DNA of 64,000 nucleotides from Emticicia sp. BO119 (GCF_013912375.1 NZ_JACETV010000001.1:248001-312000), one strand, 5' to 3'. Shown: positions 56,351-64,000, counted from the first letter of the stretch. Made by a program: numbers and translations. The notes: a model not told the origin generated them from the sequence alone.

Positions 56351-56992
56351 ATGCCACGGCCTGTAGATACTTTCAAAAAATATAAAGACCATTATAATTT
56401 ATATATTCAAATAATAACTTTGATTATAGCTGTATTTGCACTAATTTTTTCAATCTTTACATGGAGAGAAGCATTACCGAGTGAAAGTAACATCGACTTA
56501 AGATTAGGAAATGAATTTATTATGAAAATAAAACCACTTAATGTCGACAATTTTTCAGATTCTTCAGCTTTTAAATACAGATTAGAAGTTTATATTCCAG
56601 TTAGTATAATGAATCTAGGGGGTAAACCAAACATAATTAAAAATATAAATTTAAAAATTCCGGGTTTTAGCAATTTTGCCTGGTTTGAGGTAGATAATTA
56701 CAGTTTTAAAGAAAAAGCAAGTCCAATACTTGTGTTGCCGAATACTTCTTTAAGATATTATGTTGGATTTGCTGGAGACTATTCTAAAAAAGGTTATTGG
56801 GTTCCAACCTGTAATGAAGACTATTTTTTTCATGTTGGATATGAAATGATGGATGAAAATGAAATTACACAAAACTATGGATTTATGTATTCCTTTTCTA
56901 AAAGTGATTCAATTGGATTTAGCCTTCGGCCATTTGAAGGTAGGAAATTTGATTTTCTTTCACTAAACTCACAATTTAAAAGGAATGATTAA
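56351..56992 (+). CDS. membrane-anchored hypothetical protein
   Basis: From ATG 56351 this is a 213-residue protein. It has one membrane helix (about 18-38: IITLIIAVFALIFSIFTW), then a beta-rich soluble domain. The start choice rests on the promoter at 56284-56312. It is divergent from the HD/GHKL gene with about 200 AT-rich bases between, so the two could form a two-gene defence unit. No family was recognised. Confidence 0.5.
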   Translation: MPRPVDTFKKYKDHYNLYIQIITLIIAVFALIFSIFTWREALPSESNIDLRLGNEFIMKIKPLNVDNFSDSSAFKYRLEVYIPVSIMNLGGKPNIIKNINLKIPGFSNFAWFEVDNYSFKEKASPILVLPNTSLRYYVGFAGDYSKKGYWVPTCNEDYFFHVGYEMMDENEITQNYGFMYSFSKSDSIGFSLRPFEGRKFDFLSLNSQFKRND

Positions 56993-57351
56993 TTTAATGG
57001 GTTTCTTTTTTGGACCTTTTTATTATTTACTATCTCTTAAATAATAAATAGTTTGTTAGTATCAAAAAAATCATAAAATCACTGAATTTAATTGCAGTAA
57101 ATACTAATAAACGCGAAATGCATTTATATACTCTACTGATTAAAAAATATCCTTAGAATAATAAGTTCAAATAATACTACATCTATAGAAGAGTGAATTA
57201 CATCCAAAGGTATTAGGCTTTTAAAAAAGCCTGAAAGTAGATAAAAATGTTTACATTGGAATAGTAGATGTGTCATGTCTCAAATAAATCAAACAGGAAA
57301 ACGACAAGACTCCCTCGGTACTTTTCTTACATTACAATTGAATGGCAAATC
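56993..57351. other. gap without a gene
   Basis: No reading frame of note, clear hairpin or terminator was found in these 359 AT-rich bases, on either strand. Confidence 0.4.
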
Positions 57352-57558
57352 CTAGCTTGCCTTTCGACTATACGTCTCCCAGTTCTTGCAATTCCCTAAA
57401 TGCTGCTGAATGATTACCATATCAGTAGGGAAGAATACTGCCCTTTTCTGATTGATTTTCGGCAATGCGATTGCCAATCCTGATTGTGCTACCCTCTTGT
57501 TAAAAGTCCGAATGTCGATGATGCCATACAGCATGGCAATATCTGTCTTATGATACAT
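57352..57558 (-). CDS. small DNA-binding-like protein
   Basis: This 68-residue protein looks like a short winged or excisionase-like helix-turn-helix (DIAMLYGIIDIRTFNKRVAQ, then a basic turn NQKRAVF). A pair of 8-bp direct repeats lies just upstream of its start. It is leftward while the following gene run is rightward, as for a local repressor. Confidence 0.4.
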   Translation of the reverse strand: MYHKTDIAMLYGIIDIRTFNKRVAQSGLAIALPKINQKRAVFFPTDMVIIQQHLGNCKNWETYSRKAS

Positions 57559-57568
57559 ATCCGTAAAT

Positions 57569-57587
57569 TAGGTGTAATGTAGGTGTA
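57569..57587. repeat. direct repeat TAGGTGTA, spacing 11
   Basis: TAGGTGTA occurs at 57569-57576 and 57580-57587, one helical turn apart, directly upstream of the 57352-57558 gene. It may be an autoregulatory site. Confidence 0.4.
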
Positions 57588-57753
57588 TATAAAATGTAAG
57601 CTATTGTGCTAGGTTAAAACACAATATACTTTTACTAACGAAGCCCGAGGGACGGCTTAGAAAGAAGGCTGGTATTTTTGTTTGACAACCAAATATACAG
57701 CCTTTCTTTAAAATTTCAAAAGAATCTTCCGTAAAGTAAAAACGCCTTTTATC

Positions 57754-58398
57754 ATGTTGCACACCGACGTAAATTCTACACCGCAGTCAGAAAAGGCGTT
57801 CCCGTATATGGATAGAAGTGTATATGCCCATGAACCATTCAATAAACACCTGAATACCAAAATTCAGGGTAGTTTATTTGAGCATATACAAGGCAATTTA
57901 GGTTTCCTGGGAACGGTTTCCATTCAAGATTTCGTAAGAAACCTGCTCAGTGACTTTTTTGAAGGAAACCTGGTTTACACCACCCTCAATATTGCGGAAA
58001 CCACAGGAAACCTCAAGTTTCCACAGGTTTCCACCGTCGGAAACCTAACGGAAATCTCAGGTTTCCCAGTAATGGAAACCGAAGGAAACCTAAATGAGAT
58101 AGGTTTCCTGGAACAAAAACTTCTAGCACTGTATCAAGAAAATCCCAATCAAAGAACCCTTATTGGCATTGAAGAATATGAACTGTTGAGTAATGAGTAT
58201 AATGTCTTATTACAACAACACGAAGCTATGTTAGGGGAGGCCGCAGGTGCAGCACAAGTAGTCGTACTTAGTCTGGAGGAACTACTAGCGATAAGCTTAA
58301 CGGATGAAAAAATTGAGGATATTCTGGAAATGGCTAATCAATACGAAAATGCTTTTGACCTAATCAAAGAAAAATATGGCGCAAGGGAACTTGAATAA
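57754..58398 (+). CDS. hypothetical protein with GNL repeats
   Basis: This 214-residue protein has irregular Gly-Asn-Leu repeats between about 45 and 115 (QGNLGF, EGNLVY, TGNLKF, VGNLTE, EGNLNE). They are encoded by the GGAAACC/GGTTTCC cluster at 57901-58108. The C-terminal 100 residues are helical. No family was recognised. The protein repeats may be a by-product of DNA sites kept for another purpose. Confidence 0.5.
   Translation: MLHTDVNSTPQSEKAFPYMDRSVYAHEPFNKHLNTKIQGSLFEHIQGNLGFLGTVSIQDFVRNLLSDFFEGNLVYTTLNIAETTGNLKFPQVSTVGNLTEISGFPVMETEGNLNEIGFLEQKLLALYQENPNQRTLIGIEEYELLSNEYNVLLQQHEAMLGEAAGAAQVVVLSLEELLAISLTDEKIEDILEMANQYENAFDLIKEKYGARELE
57901..58108. repeat. cluster of 11 exact GGAAACC/GGTTTCC sites
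   Basis: GGAAACC starts at 57964, 57996, 58006, 58039, 58074 and 58084. GGTTTCC starts at 57901, 57915, 58026, 58060 and 58102. Near matches occur at 57937, 57972, 58016 and 58050. Eleven exact copies of one 7-mer (both strands) within 208 bases is far above chance. Spacings are irregular and both orientations occur. A binding site for an initiator, partition or packaging protein is likely. Confidence 0.8.
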
Positions 58399-58852
58399 AA
58401 CATTTCTTATTGTCGCTGAGGTTTCGCCTGAAGGGAGAATCGCTAAAGTAATTGAAAAGGAAGAAACAACAATCCAGGAATTAGTGAATTACCATCAGCG
58501 AAAAGAGTACCTGGAGAAGCAAGTGCTAGAGGTTACCAGAAACTATCATTTGCTAATGGCCAGATATGAAAATATCAGTCAAAAAAATGAGGCAGCTTTA
58601 GCGGCATTAACCGGTCTACTCACGGCATATGGCGTATATGACCCTCAGAAACATACGCTCAACCTGGAGCCGATAGTTAAACCCTATGTTTTGAAGACCT
58701 TACAGGATATTCAGAATCAGGAAGCAAGATTAGGTTATTTAGCAGGGAAATGGGAGGATTTTAAGTTGAAACATAAACTCAAATTAAGTAACCTTTTATT
58801 GAGTGCTGCACAATGGTTTGGTGGATTTTTTAAAAAGAAAGATAAATCATGA
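58376..58852 (+). CDS. helical hypothetical protein
   Basis: This 158-residue protein has a long coiled coil (about 25-75) and a basic end (FFKKKDKS). It overlaps the previous gene by 23 bases and the next by 4 (ATGA). No family was recognised. The tight overlap suggests a structural or assembly gene run. Confidence 0.5.
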   Translation: MAQGNLNKTFLIVAEVSPEGRIAKVIEKEETTIQELVNYHQRKEYLEKQVLEVTRNYHLLMARYENISQKNEAALAALTGLLTAYGVYDPQKHTLNLEPIVKPYVLKTLQDIQNQEARLGYLAGKWEDFKLKHKLKLSNLLLSAAQWFGGFFKKKDKS

Positions 58853-59784
58853 AGATTTTTGATAACCTTAAAAATAGAATTTCTGGTAAACTGGAACAAA
58901 GCGCAGAGAATCTGGTAGGACAGGTGATTGATAAAGGTGCAGAAAAAGCAGCTGATTTGATAGGGCAAAGTTTCAGTAACCCTATTCCTAATCCGATTCA
59001 GATTCCGGAAGGAGCCAAACAGGATTACATGAATCAAGTATTAGGGAGTTCACCTAATTCTGTTTCATCAGTTCAGTCAATGCCCCAGCAGCCACCGCCA
59101 CCTGTTCAACAACAAATCCCTTTTCAGGAATACTCACAGCCTCAACCTTACCCGTTTACACAGGAACAGTACCCTTATGGATACCCTCCGCAGATGAATC
59201 CCTATCCGGTATATCCACAGATGGGTTATCAACCTAACCCATATTCCTACCCAATGCCACAAGTGCAACTAACGATGGATACACCTGTTCCCAAGTTAGA
59301 GGCGAGTAGAGTAGAGAAGATGGCCACCTATGAAACCTGGTTCTTTTTTAAAGTGATGAAGGTAGCCAAAGATACCATCCGGTTTGTGGCTATTAAGTAT
59401 TTCTCCTGGAGAATTGATGAGGATATACAGGTAATTCAGCAATATGAGCAATCCCTCGATGCTGACCTGGAAAAAGCCTATAAAAAAGCCAAATATAATC
59501 TTCAGAAACTGGAGGAAATCAAGACCATCAAAGATGATAAAGGGCAGGATGACCCTATTTTCAAGGAATTTGTCTATGATGCCATTCTGGATAACCTGAT
59601 GAAGAAAAACGAATTAGGGCAGTTGAAAATACCATCTATCTGGGAGATAGGTTTAAGAGAAATCGGTTTTTTTACCTACGAAGTATTCAGCCCGAATAAA
59701 AGTATCGAAATGTTTTTTGAATCGATACAATCAGATATTGGAAAAGCAATTTTGAACAATGGCCAAACGAATAGTACAGTCTGA
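58849..59784 (+). CDS. Pro/Gln/Tyr-rich virion-like protein
   Basis: This 311-residue protein starts with an amphipathic helix (about 1-42). A Pro/Gln/Tyr-rich disordered stretch follows (about 70-145) with many PYP and YPQ units. The C-terminal 150 residues are helical. No family was recognised. The next gene starts within its last 26 bases. Similar Pro/Gln/Tyr-rich stretches appear in the protein encoded at 60592-61308. Confidence 0.5.
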   Translation: MKIFDNLKNRISGKLEQSAENLVGQVIDKGAEKAADLIGQSFSNPIPNPIQIPEGAKQDYMNQVLGSSPNSVSSVQSMPQQPPPPVQQQIPFQEYSQPQPYPFTQEQYPYGYPPQMNPYPVYPQMGYQPNPYSYPMPQVQLTMDTPVPKLEASRVEKMATYETWFFFKVMKVAKDTIRFVAIKYFSWRIDEDIQVIQQYEQSLDADLEKAYKKAKYNLQKLEEIKTIKDDKGQDDPIFKEFVYDAILDNLMKKNELGQLKIPSIWEIGLREIGFFTYEVFSPNKSIEMFFESIQSDIGKAILNNGQTNSTV

Positions 59785-60595
59785 AAATATTGCCATACCA
59801 GCTAAGTATGTAAATTCTTATCCTATTAAATCCACACAACAACCTTCTATAAACACTATCAAATTATCCCAGATGGGAGAAAGATTAGGAGCTAATTGGG
59901 GGGTATATGGAGAAATGAAGACAGGAAAAAGCTATACAGTAAAGTTATTGTCCCTGTCTTATTTCCGGAAAGGCAAAAGGGTGTTGATTTTGGACCATAA
60001 TTACAATGACCTGACTTACAATGATTTTTGGGGTATTACACCCATCATCATCAATCAGGATAAGTTTATGGAAATTGAATGGAATAGAATGCCTGACAAT
60101 ATTGTCGTTCGAATTCAGCCTAACAGTGATTTGGAATCTTTTGATTTTGACAAGTTCTTTTTAAAAGCGAAACGGATTACTGATAGTGTATTAGTCCTGG
60201 ATGATATGATGGATGTTTTCGGAAGTAAAGCTACTTCTAATGTGATGAACTTCCCATCTACAGTGATGAATAACAGAAATGAGGCTTTCTATCAGTTTCA
60301 TACATTCACTCAGGCACAGCCTTTTTTACGGCAAAGATTACAGAACCTGGTTCTGAAAAATTTGCCTAAAGACGTGGAAATACCAAAAGATTTTCCAACC
60401 TCGATTAGTTACATCAAATGGTCAATTGAGGAAATTAATGCCACAAATGAACATCTACCCTTTGGCAAAAGATTCGAGTGGCGAATCATACATATGGATG
60501 ATGGATTAGTAACCAGACCTGTCAAATTAGATGGAAAAACAGAGGAAATCGTTTCATATCCTCTCTCTCAATACTTTAAAAACAGAATGAAATGA
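59759..60595 (+). CDS. FtsK/HerA-like packaging-type ATPase
   Basis: This 278-residue P-loop ATPase has Walker A GEMKTGKS (51-58), Walker B LVLDDMMD (145-152) and a sensor-like FTQAQP (about 183-188). The size, single domain and motif spacing suit the FtsK/HerA group, which includes the packaging ATPases of tailless dsDNA viruses and Zot-like proteins. No membrane helix is visible. Its setting among membrane and disordered proteins favours packaging or assembly over conjugation. I could not run a family search. Confidence 0.65.
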   Translation: MAKRIVQSENIAIPAKYVNSYPIKSTQQPSINTIKLSQMGERLGANWGVYGEMKTGKSYTVKLLSLSYFRKGKRVLILDHNYNDLTYNDFWGITPIIINQDKFMEIEWNRMPDNIVVRIQPNSDLESFDFDKFFLKAKRITDSVLVLDDMMDVFGSKATSNVMNFPSTVMNNRNEAFYQFHTFTQAQPFLRQRLQNLVLKNLPKDVEIPKDFPTSISYIKWSIEEINATNEHLPFGKRFEWRIIHMDDGLVTRPVKLDGKTEEIVSYPLSQYFKNRMK

Positions 60596-61308
60596 ACCAA
60601 CAATTTATTCCAAGACCCCCCTATTACGGGCAGCCACAACAGCCCATGCAAGGCCAACCTATATCTATGTATCAGCAGCCTGTGCAGCCTATCCCTCGAA
60701 GTTATCCTGGCTATCCCTATCAGGAGCCAATGGAGCCAACTGAGAACAAAAGTTGGAAGTACATACTTTTAGGCTTGCTTTTTACCATAATCGCCGGCAT
60801 CACCTTCTGGTTTTTTAAGAAGCGTCCAGGTATGACTTTTAACCTGAACAAATCGAAAAAATTTGTAGATGAGTCTCTACTAATAGCCAAAGACGAGGAA
60901 ATTGCCAGTCTGAAACGGATGCTAGAAAAACAAAAGCCTATCAATGGTCATAAATTCGATGATATAGGGGAAAAGAAGGATTTAAGCAAATTAGATGACG
61001 ACCCTGAACAGGCACATAAAAATTTCAAGAAAAACGTCGGCTTACCAGGAACTATATCAACTGATAAAAAACCAGAGCAAACCATTGATAGCTTTATTGA
61101 CTGGATAATTGAACAGCGAGGTTTCTCTTTTGCTAAGGAAAATCAATATTCCAATGCCGAAATTGCCTGTAAGGTTACCATCGAATCTCAGGGCATACTT
61201 ATCAAAATTGGTGATTTGAATCCGGTTTTCAGACCAACTACTGAAATAGAAACAATAGATTTCAGAGACAAATTCGATGAGTTAATTTCCTCTGCATCAG
61301 TGGATTAA
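60592..61308 (+). CDS. membrane-anchored Pro/Gln-rich protein
   Basis: This 238-residue protein starts with a Pro/Gln/Tyr-rich stretch (about 1-50). Then comes one membrane helix (about 57-74: YILLGLLFTIIAGITFWFF), a charged linker and an alpha/beta end domain (about 165-238). Its start overlaps the ATPase stop (ATGA), which suggests a functional link. No family was recognised. Confidence 0.5.
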   Translation: MNQQFIPRPPYYGQPQQPMQGQPISMYQQPVQPIPRSYPGYPYQEPMEPTENKSWKYILLGLLFTIIAGITFWFFKKRPGMTFNLNKSKKFVDESLLIAKDEEIASLKRMLEKQKPINGHKFDDIGEKKDLSKLDDDPEQAHKNFKKNVGLPGTISTDKKPEQTIDSFIDWIIEQRGFSFAKENQYSNAEIACKVTIESQGILIKIGDLNPVFRPTTEIETIDFRDKFDELISSASVD

Positions 61309-61317
61309 AGGTGTGTC

Positions 61318-61357
61318 AAGATTATGCTTGCGACATTAATGTCGCAAGCATAATCTT
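61318..61357. repeat. perfect 40-bp palindrome
   Basis: The left arm AAGATTATGCTTGCGACATT (61318-61337) is directly followed by its exact reverse complement (61338-61357), with no loop. It lies 9 bases after the stop of the previous gene. No T run follows, so it is not a plain terminator. Confidence 0.95.
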
Positions 61358-61567
61358 ACCGGTAGATAACCCCATATTGAGCGTTACTTCCGGATAATTA
61401 ATCTTATTGTAAATAAGCATTGCTTTTAAATATCCAAAAGTTTCGTCAAAACTATTACCATGGGAAGTAACGCCAGAAATAGCTGCAATCCAGATATTAC
61501 ATTCAGGACCATAACGTTTTATGTGGCGTTGCCACCAGGTAAATGAAAACTTTTAAATAGAATCTGC

Positions 61568-61747
61568 ATGGGAAAAGCTAGGAATTCGTGGCAAAAATGG
61601 TTAGCCCACCAAGAAAAACGTAGAGTCAGGAGGAGGAAAAGACAATACATTCGAAAACAAAAAGCGGAGTGGGAAGCAGAAGTAAGGCTTAAAAGCAGAA
61701 CCATCATTCGGAGAATCATGGATTTTATCAGAGGAAAATATTTTTGA
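61568..61747 (+). CDS. very basic 59-residue protein
   Basis: The frame starts MGKARNSWQKWLAHQEKR and goes on with RRRKRQ, with over a third of residues Lys or Arg. It has one helix-rich domain and no family. Such proteins in viral gene runs usually bind DNA or RNA. The ATG lies about 30 bases after an AACG...CGTT hairpin (61513-61530). Confidence 0.5.
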   Translation: MGKARNSWQKWLAHQEKRRVRRRKRQYIRKQKAEWEAEVRLKSRTIIRRIMDFIRGKYF

Positions 61748-61774
61748 TGCTAGTATAAAACAGGTTTATGAAAG

Positions 61775-62356
61775 ATGAAAAAGCGTGATAAAAATCTTCT
61801 TATAGCTGGAGCTGTGGGCATTGTATTAGGAGGTGTAGGTATGAGTCTGGCCGGTACTAACGATATTGTTTCTCCCTTAAAAATCCGTGTGGATGGCGAA
61901 GGCGATGGTAATTTCGGTACTTCCAGATTGCCTCCTTACAACAAACATTATGGCTTGGATTTAGAAGTAAAAACAGGTCAGAGAGTATATGCTCCTTTTT
62001 CCGGAACTATTATTCTCATTCCAAAGGCGCTCAAAGATAAAGATGGTTACCAAGGTGTGCGAATCATGGCTGACAATGGTTTGAAAATAGATGTTTTGTA
62101 TATCAAACCTGCTGTCAAAGCAAATACCAGAATTAAAAAAGGTGATTTAATCGGGTATGCTCAGGATATAACCAAAGCCTACTCAGACACTATGAAAAAC
62201 CATATCCACATCGAGCATTTTGACCCGAAAACGCTCACGTTTCTCAACCCGACTTCTTATTATTTTGGCAGCTCAGTAGTGGGCTCGATTTCTGAATTCT
62301 CCTTTCAGGTAAGTCCTGAATTTTATGCCAATTACGTAGCCCATCAAGGTGAATAA
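61775..62356 (+). CDS. M23-family peptidase-like protein with N-terminal membrane helix
   Basis: This 193-residue protein has one membrane helix (about 8-27). The M23/LytM domain carries HxxxD (His58, Asp62 in HYGLDLEV) and HxH (His143, His145 in HIHIEHF), so zinc binding and endopeptidase activity are likely. In a viral gene run it would open peptidoglycan during entry or release. The next gene overlaps by 8 bases. Confidence 0.78.
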   Translation: MKKRDKNLLIAGAVGIVLGGVGMSLAGTNDIVSPLKIRVDGEGDGNFGTSRLPPYNKHYGLDLEVKTGQRVYAPFSGTIILIPKALKDKDGYQGVRIMADNGLKIDVLYIKPAVKANTRIKKGDLIGYAQDITKAYSDTMKNHIHIEHFDPKTLTFLNPTSYYFGSSVVGSISEFSFQVSPEFYANYVAHQGE

Positions 62357-62606
62357 AAAACAATATGAAATATTTGACTATGCAAATAAATGCTTTCGGA
62401 TGTGTACCATAAAGGACATTCGTGATTCCTGTTTTGAAGGAATCGACCAGAGAACCTTTAAGGATTTGTTGTCAGTAGACGATTATAAGGCACTAGAAAA
62501 CTTAGGATTTGAGAGTTTTCTAGGTTTGCAAAAAAGAGAAGTAGTAGAATATCTGGTAGAAAAAGTGGGTAAAATTACTAAATATATTCCCCTAAAGGCT
62601 GTATAA
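62349..62606 (+). CDS. small hypothetical protein
   Basis: This 85-residue protein starts with GTG inside the end of the peptidase gene. It is helical (FKDLLSVDDYKALENLGFE) and may be a small DNA-binding or adaptor protein. Its stop lies within a 10-bp tandem repeat. Confidence 0.45.
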   Translation: MNKKQYEIFDYANKCFRMCTIKDIRDSCFEGIDQRTFKDLLSVDDYKALENLGFESFLGLQKREVVEYLVEKVGKITKYIPLKAV

Positions 62607-62660
62607 GCCTGCAAGAGCCTGCACAAGGCTACATCAGGCTGCAAGAGACTGCATGAAGCG
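62601..62660. repeat. 10-bp tandem repeat, six units
   Basis: Successive decamers read GTATAAGCCT, GCAAGAGCCT, GCACAAGGCT, ACATCAGGCT, GCAAGAGACT and GCATGAAGCG. The exact 10-base period equals about one helical turn. It lies between two genes of the run. Confidence 0.7.
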
Positions 62661-62725
62661 GGTAAGGTGGTAAAAATTGAAGATAAGTTTGGTCGAAAAA
62701 TCGCACAAACAAAACATTTTCAATA

Positions 62726-63376
62726 ATGGCAAAGAAAGTCTTAGTATCAGCCCAGATTTTGATTGCAAACTATAAAGCTGCAGTCAATGATTCAAGTGGA
62801 ATAGAAGCAGGATACATCATTACTCCTCAGACGGATAGTGTATCAGGATTAAAAATTTATGCCCGCATCCGTCCAAACGTGAATCGGGTTGACCTATTGG
62901 CAAAAGACAGTTTAGACCCTCGTGGGATTACTGAAACGGTAGCCAAAGACAAGTTCATGGCCAATCTGGCTGCCATCAAAACCTTCTTTGCGTTGACAAA
63001 TGTAGGAGAAACAGCCGCAGCGTTGGATATGCCGCAAATTAAATTGGATAGTGGTGGCGTTTTCTGGGATACCACAGTAACCAGCTTCCCTCAACCAACC
63101 GTTTTCAGTACTAACGTAGTTGAAGGTACAACCACAGACCCGTCAGATACGCATAAATATCTGAACTATTTCACCCCGTCAATTGGTGATTTCTCTGCCA
63201 AACCTGTTACCACACCAGCAGCCGCAACTGCTTCAGATGAAGGTTTCTTTGCTAAATATAAAAGACCGATTTTGTGGGGCGTAGGTGTTGTAGTAGTGGT
63301 AGTCGGATTTGTAGCCATTGACCCATTCAAATGGTTCAAAAAGAAGTCTAAAAATCTGCTCAAAAGAAAAAGATAA
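62726..63376 (+). CDS. virion-like protein with C-terminal membrane helix
   Basis: This 216-residue protein has a soluble beta-rich part (about 1-165). One membrane helix follows (about 178-196: ILWGVGVVVVVVGFVAI), then a strongly basic tail (WFKKKSKNLLKRKR). The plan, soluble domain outside and basic tail inside, fits a phage membrane or spike-anchor protein. No family was recognised. A strong terminator follows. Confidence 0.5.
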   Translation: MAKKVLVSAQILIANYKAAVNDSSGIEAGYIITPQTDSVSGLKIYARIRPNVNRVDLLAKDSLDPRGITETVAKDKFMANLAAIKTFFALTNVGETAAALDMPQIKLDSGGVFWDTTVTSFPQPTVFSTNVVEGTTTDPSDTHKYLNYFTPSIGDFSAKPVTTPAAATASDEGFFAKYKRPILWGVGVVVVVVGFVAIDPFKWFKKKSKNLLKRKR

Positions 63377-63401
63377 GAGTCACTTAACTCATAGGTCACA
63401 T

Positions 63402-63437
63402 AAAAAGGCGTAGTCATTCACTTGCTACGCCTTTTTT
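63402..63437 (+). terminator. strong intrinsic terminator
   Basis: AAAAAGGCGTAG pairs with CTACGCCTTTTT around an 11-base loop and runs into T residues. It lies 25 bases after the previous stop codon. Confidence 0.88.
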
Positions 63438-63453
63438 AATAAAATCTCCAATC

Positions 63454-64000
63454 ATGGCACAGTCAATTCTTGAATACATTTCCAAGCAACAACAGCCTCA
63501 AACCGATGTACTTATCGGAAAAGTGGCTATTGCGGCTAAAGGTATTGCAACTGTGTATGAGTCAGTCAATAAACAAACCGGGGCAGATTCAGGACGGAAA
63601 GTGATGACCTATCTGGAGGGTTCTTCGATTGGCATTATTCAGAAAGTGGGATATATCGGACAGAGGATTTTTGCTTCTATTACCCTGTATTCTTATTTCA
63701 AACATCCCTATCTGGTAGGTAATCCGACTGTAAGGCAGGTATTAATTGGTATTGAAAAACTGGCATTTGAAGGCTCAAATCTAAAAGGCAATCAATCAGA
63801 ATTATATGCCACCAGTACCATCAATATCCGTTCCACTCCCAGTGTGAATGCTACTAAAGTAGAATCCTATGCCAAGAACCAATTGGTAGGCTATACCGAT
63901 GGTTTGCTAATCACCAGTACGGATACCATCAGCACTGCTAAATGGTATAAAATTATAACCGTAAGTGGGAAAACCGGCTTTGTTCGTAGCGACATAGTCA
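63454..64000 (+). CDS. protein with SH3b-like end (partial)
   Basis: The frame from ATG 63454 is open to the window end (182 codons). The last 75 residues look like a bacterial SH3 domain (NIRSTPSVNATKV, then GKTGFVRSDIV), which usually binds peptidoglycan. The first 110 residues contain conserved Gly and hydrophobic stretches (GSSIGIIQKVGYIGQRIF). It is probably another virion or cell-wall-binding protein. Confidence 0.6.
   Translation, partial: MAQSILEYISKQQQPQTDVLIGKVAIAAKGIATVYESVNKQTGADSGRKVMTYLEGSSIGIIQKVGYIGQRIFASITLYSYFKHPYLVGNPTVRQVLIGIEKLAFEGSNLKGNQSELYATSTINIRSTPSVNATKVESYAKNQLVGYTDGLLITSTDTISTAKWYKIITVSGKTGFVRSDIV

Noticed and set aside
41516-64000. Integrative conjugative element
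   Set aside because: No relaxase, coupling protein, VirB4/TraG or integrase was found. The ATPase is short and sits among virus-like genes.

Overview
The window looks like a chromosomal segment of a Bacteroidota bacterium, probably of the Cytophagia type. The DNA is AT-rich. Promoters fit the Bacteroidota pattern TTTG-N17/19-TAnnTTTG (41951-41981 and 56284-56312). The recognisable proteins are typical of that phylum: OmpA-like secreted proteins, 7TM-DISM LytS-type kinases, DUF2892 and DUF6544-like proteins. No tRNA or rRNA gene was seen.

Region 1 (1-19.8 kb) is ordinary chromosome. A run of secreted proteins (134-5119) leads to a membrane-bound LytS-type histidine kinase. It is followed by a LOG-family enzyme, an SDR oxidoreductase and a CPBP protease. 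A stress and ion group comes next: HMA metallochaperone-like protein, Hsp20, double universal stress protein, DUF2892, a DUF6544-like membrane protein and a P-type ATPase. An IS256-like transposase scrap, an orphan gene and a LuxR-like regulator close the region.

Region 2 (19.9-41.4 kb) is a complete type III CRISPR-Cas locus, best described as type III-D-like. The effector module contains an HD-less Cas10 with an intact GGDD cyclase motif, a short Cas7-like RAMP, a Csx10/Cas5-like RAMP, a double-RAMP protein, a small unknown protein and a TIGR03986-like RAMP with a long helical tail. Then come Csx3 (a cA4 ring nuclease family) and a two-helix membrane protein that is a candidate new cyclic-oligoadenylate effector. 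A more GC-rich adaptation module follows: cas6, a stand-alone reverse transcriptase, cas1 and cas2. The array that follows has about 104 repeats of 36 bp (7.3 kb). A CARF/PD-(D/E)XK nuclease of Card1/Can2 type lies directly behind its last, degenerate repeat. Several spacers read as antisense coding sequence. Some pairs derive from overlapping or homologous targets, which suits an RNA-targeting system with a reverse transcriptase. The Cas10-made second messenger would be sensed by the CARF nuclease, perhaps by the membrane protein, and removed by Csx3.

Region 3 (41.2-64.0 kb) looks like an integrated element. After a decayed ISL3-type transposase there is an XRE repressor, divergent from a textbook promoter with a dyad operator. 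A long series of mostly small, same-strand orphan genes follows. Among them are a C2H2 zinc-finger protein, a possible replication protein, a DnaQ-like exonuclease, a DUF4326 protein, a Dam-type methylase, an ASCH-like protein and a PAPS-reductase-like protein. Two families of repeated hairpins lie between these genes. A large HD plus GHKL-ATPase protein (a candidate defence gene) is carried on the opposite strand. The end of the window holds a tight gene run with a FtsK/HerA-like ATPase, an M23 peptidase, a tiny very basic protein and several membrane-anchored proteins. It also holds a dense GGAAACC/GGTTTCC site cluster, a perfect 40-bp palindrome and a 10-bp tandem repeat. Together these suggest a virus-like element, possibly of the tailless, membrane-containing kind, but the window ends before a capsid gene could settle this.
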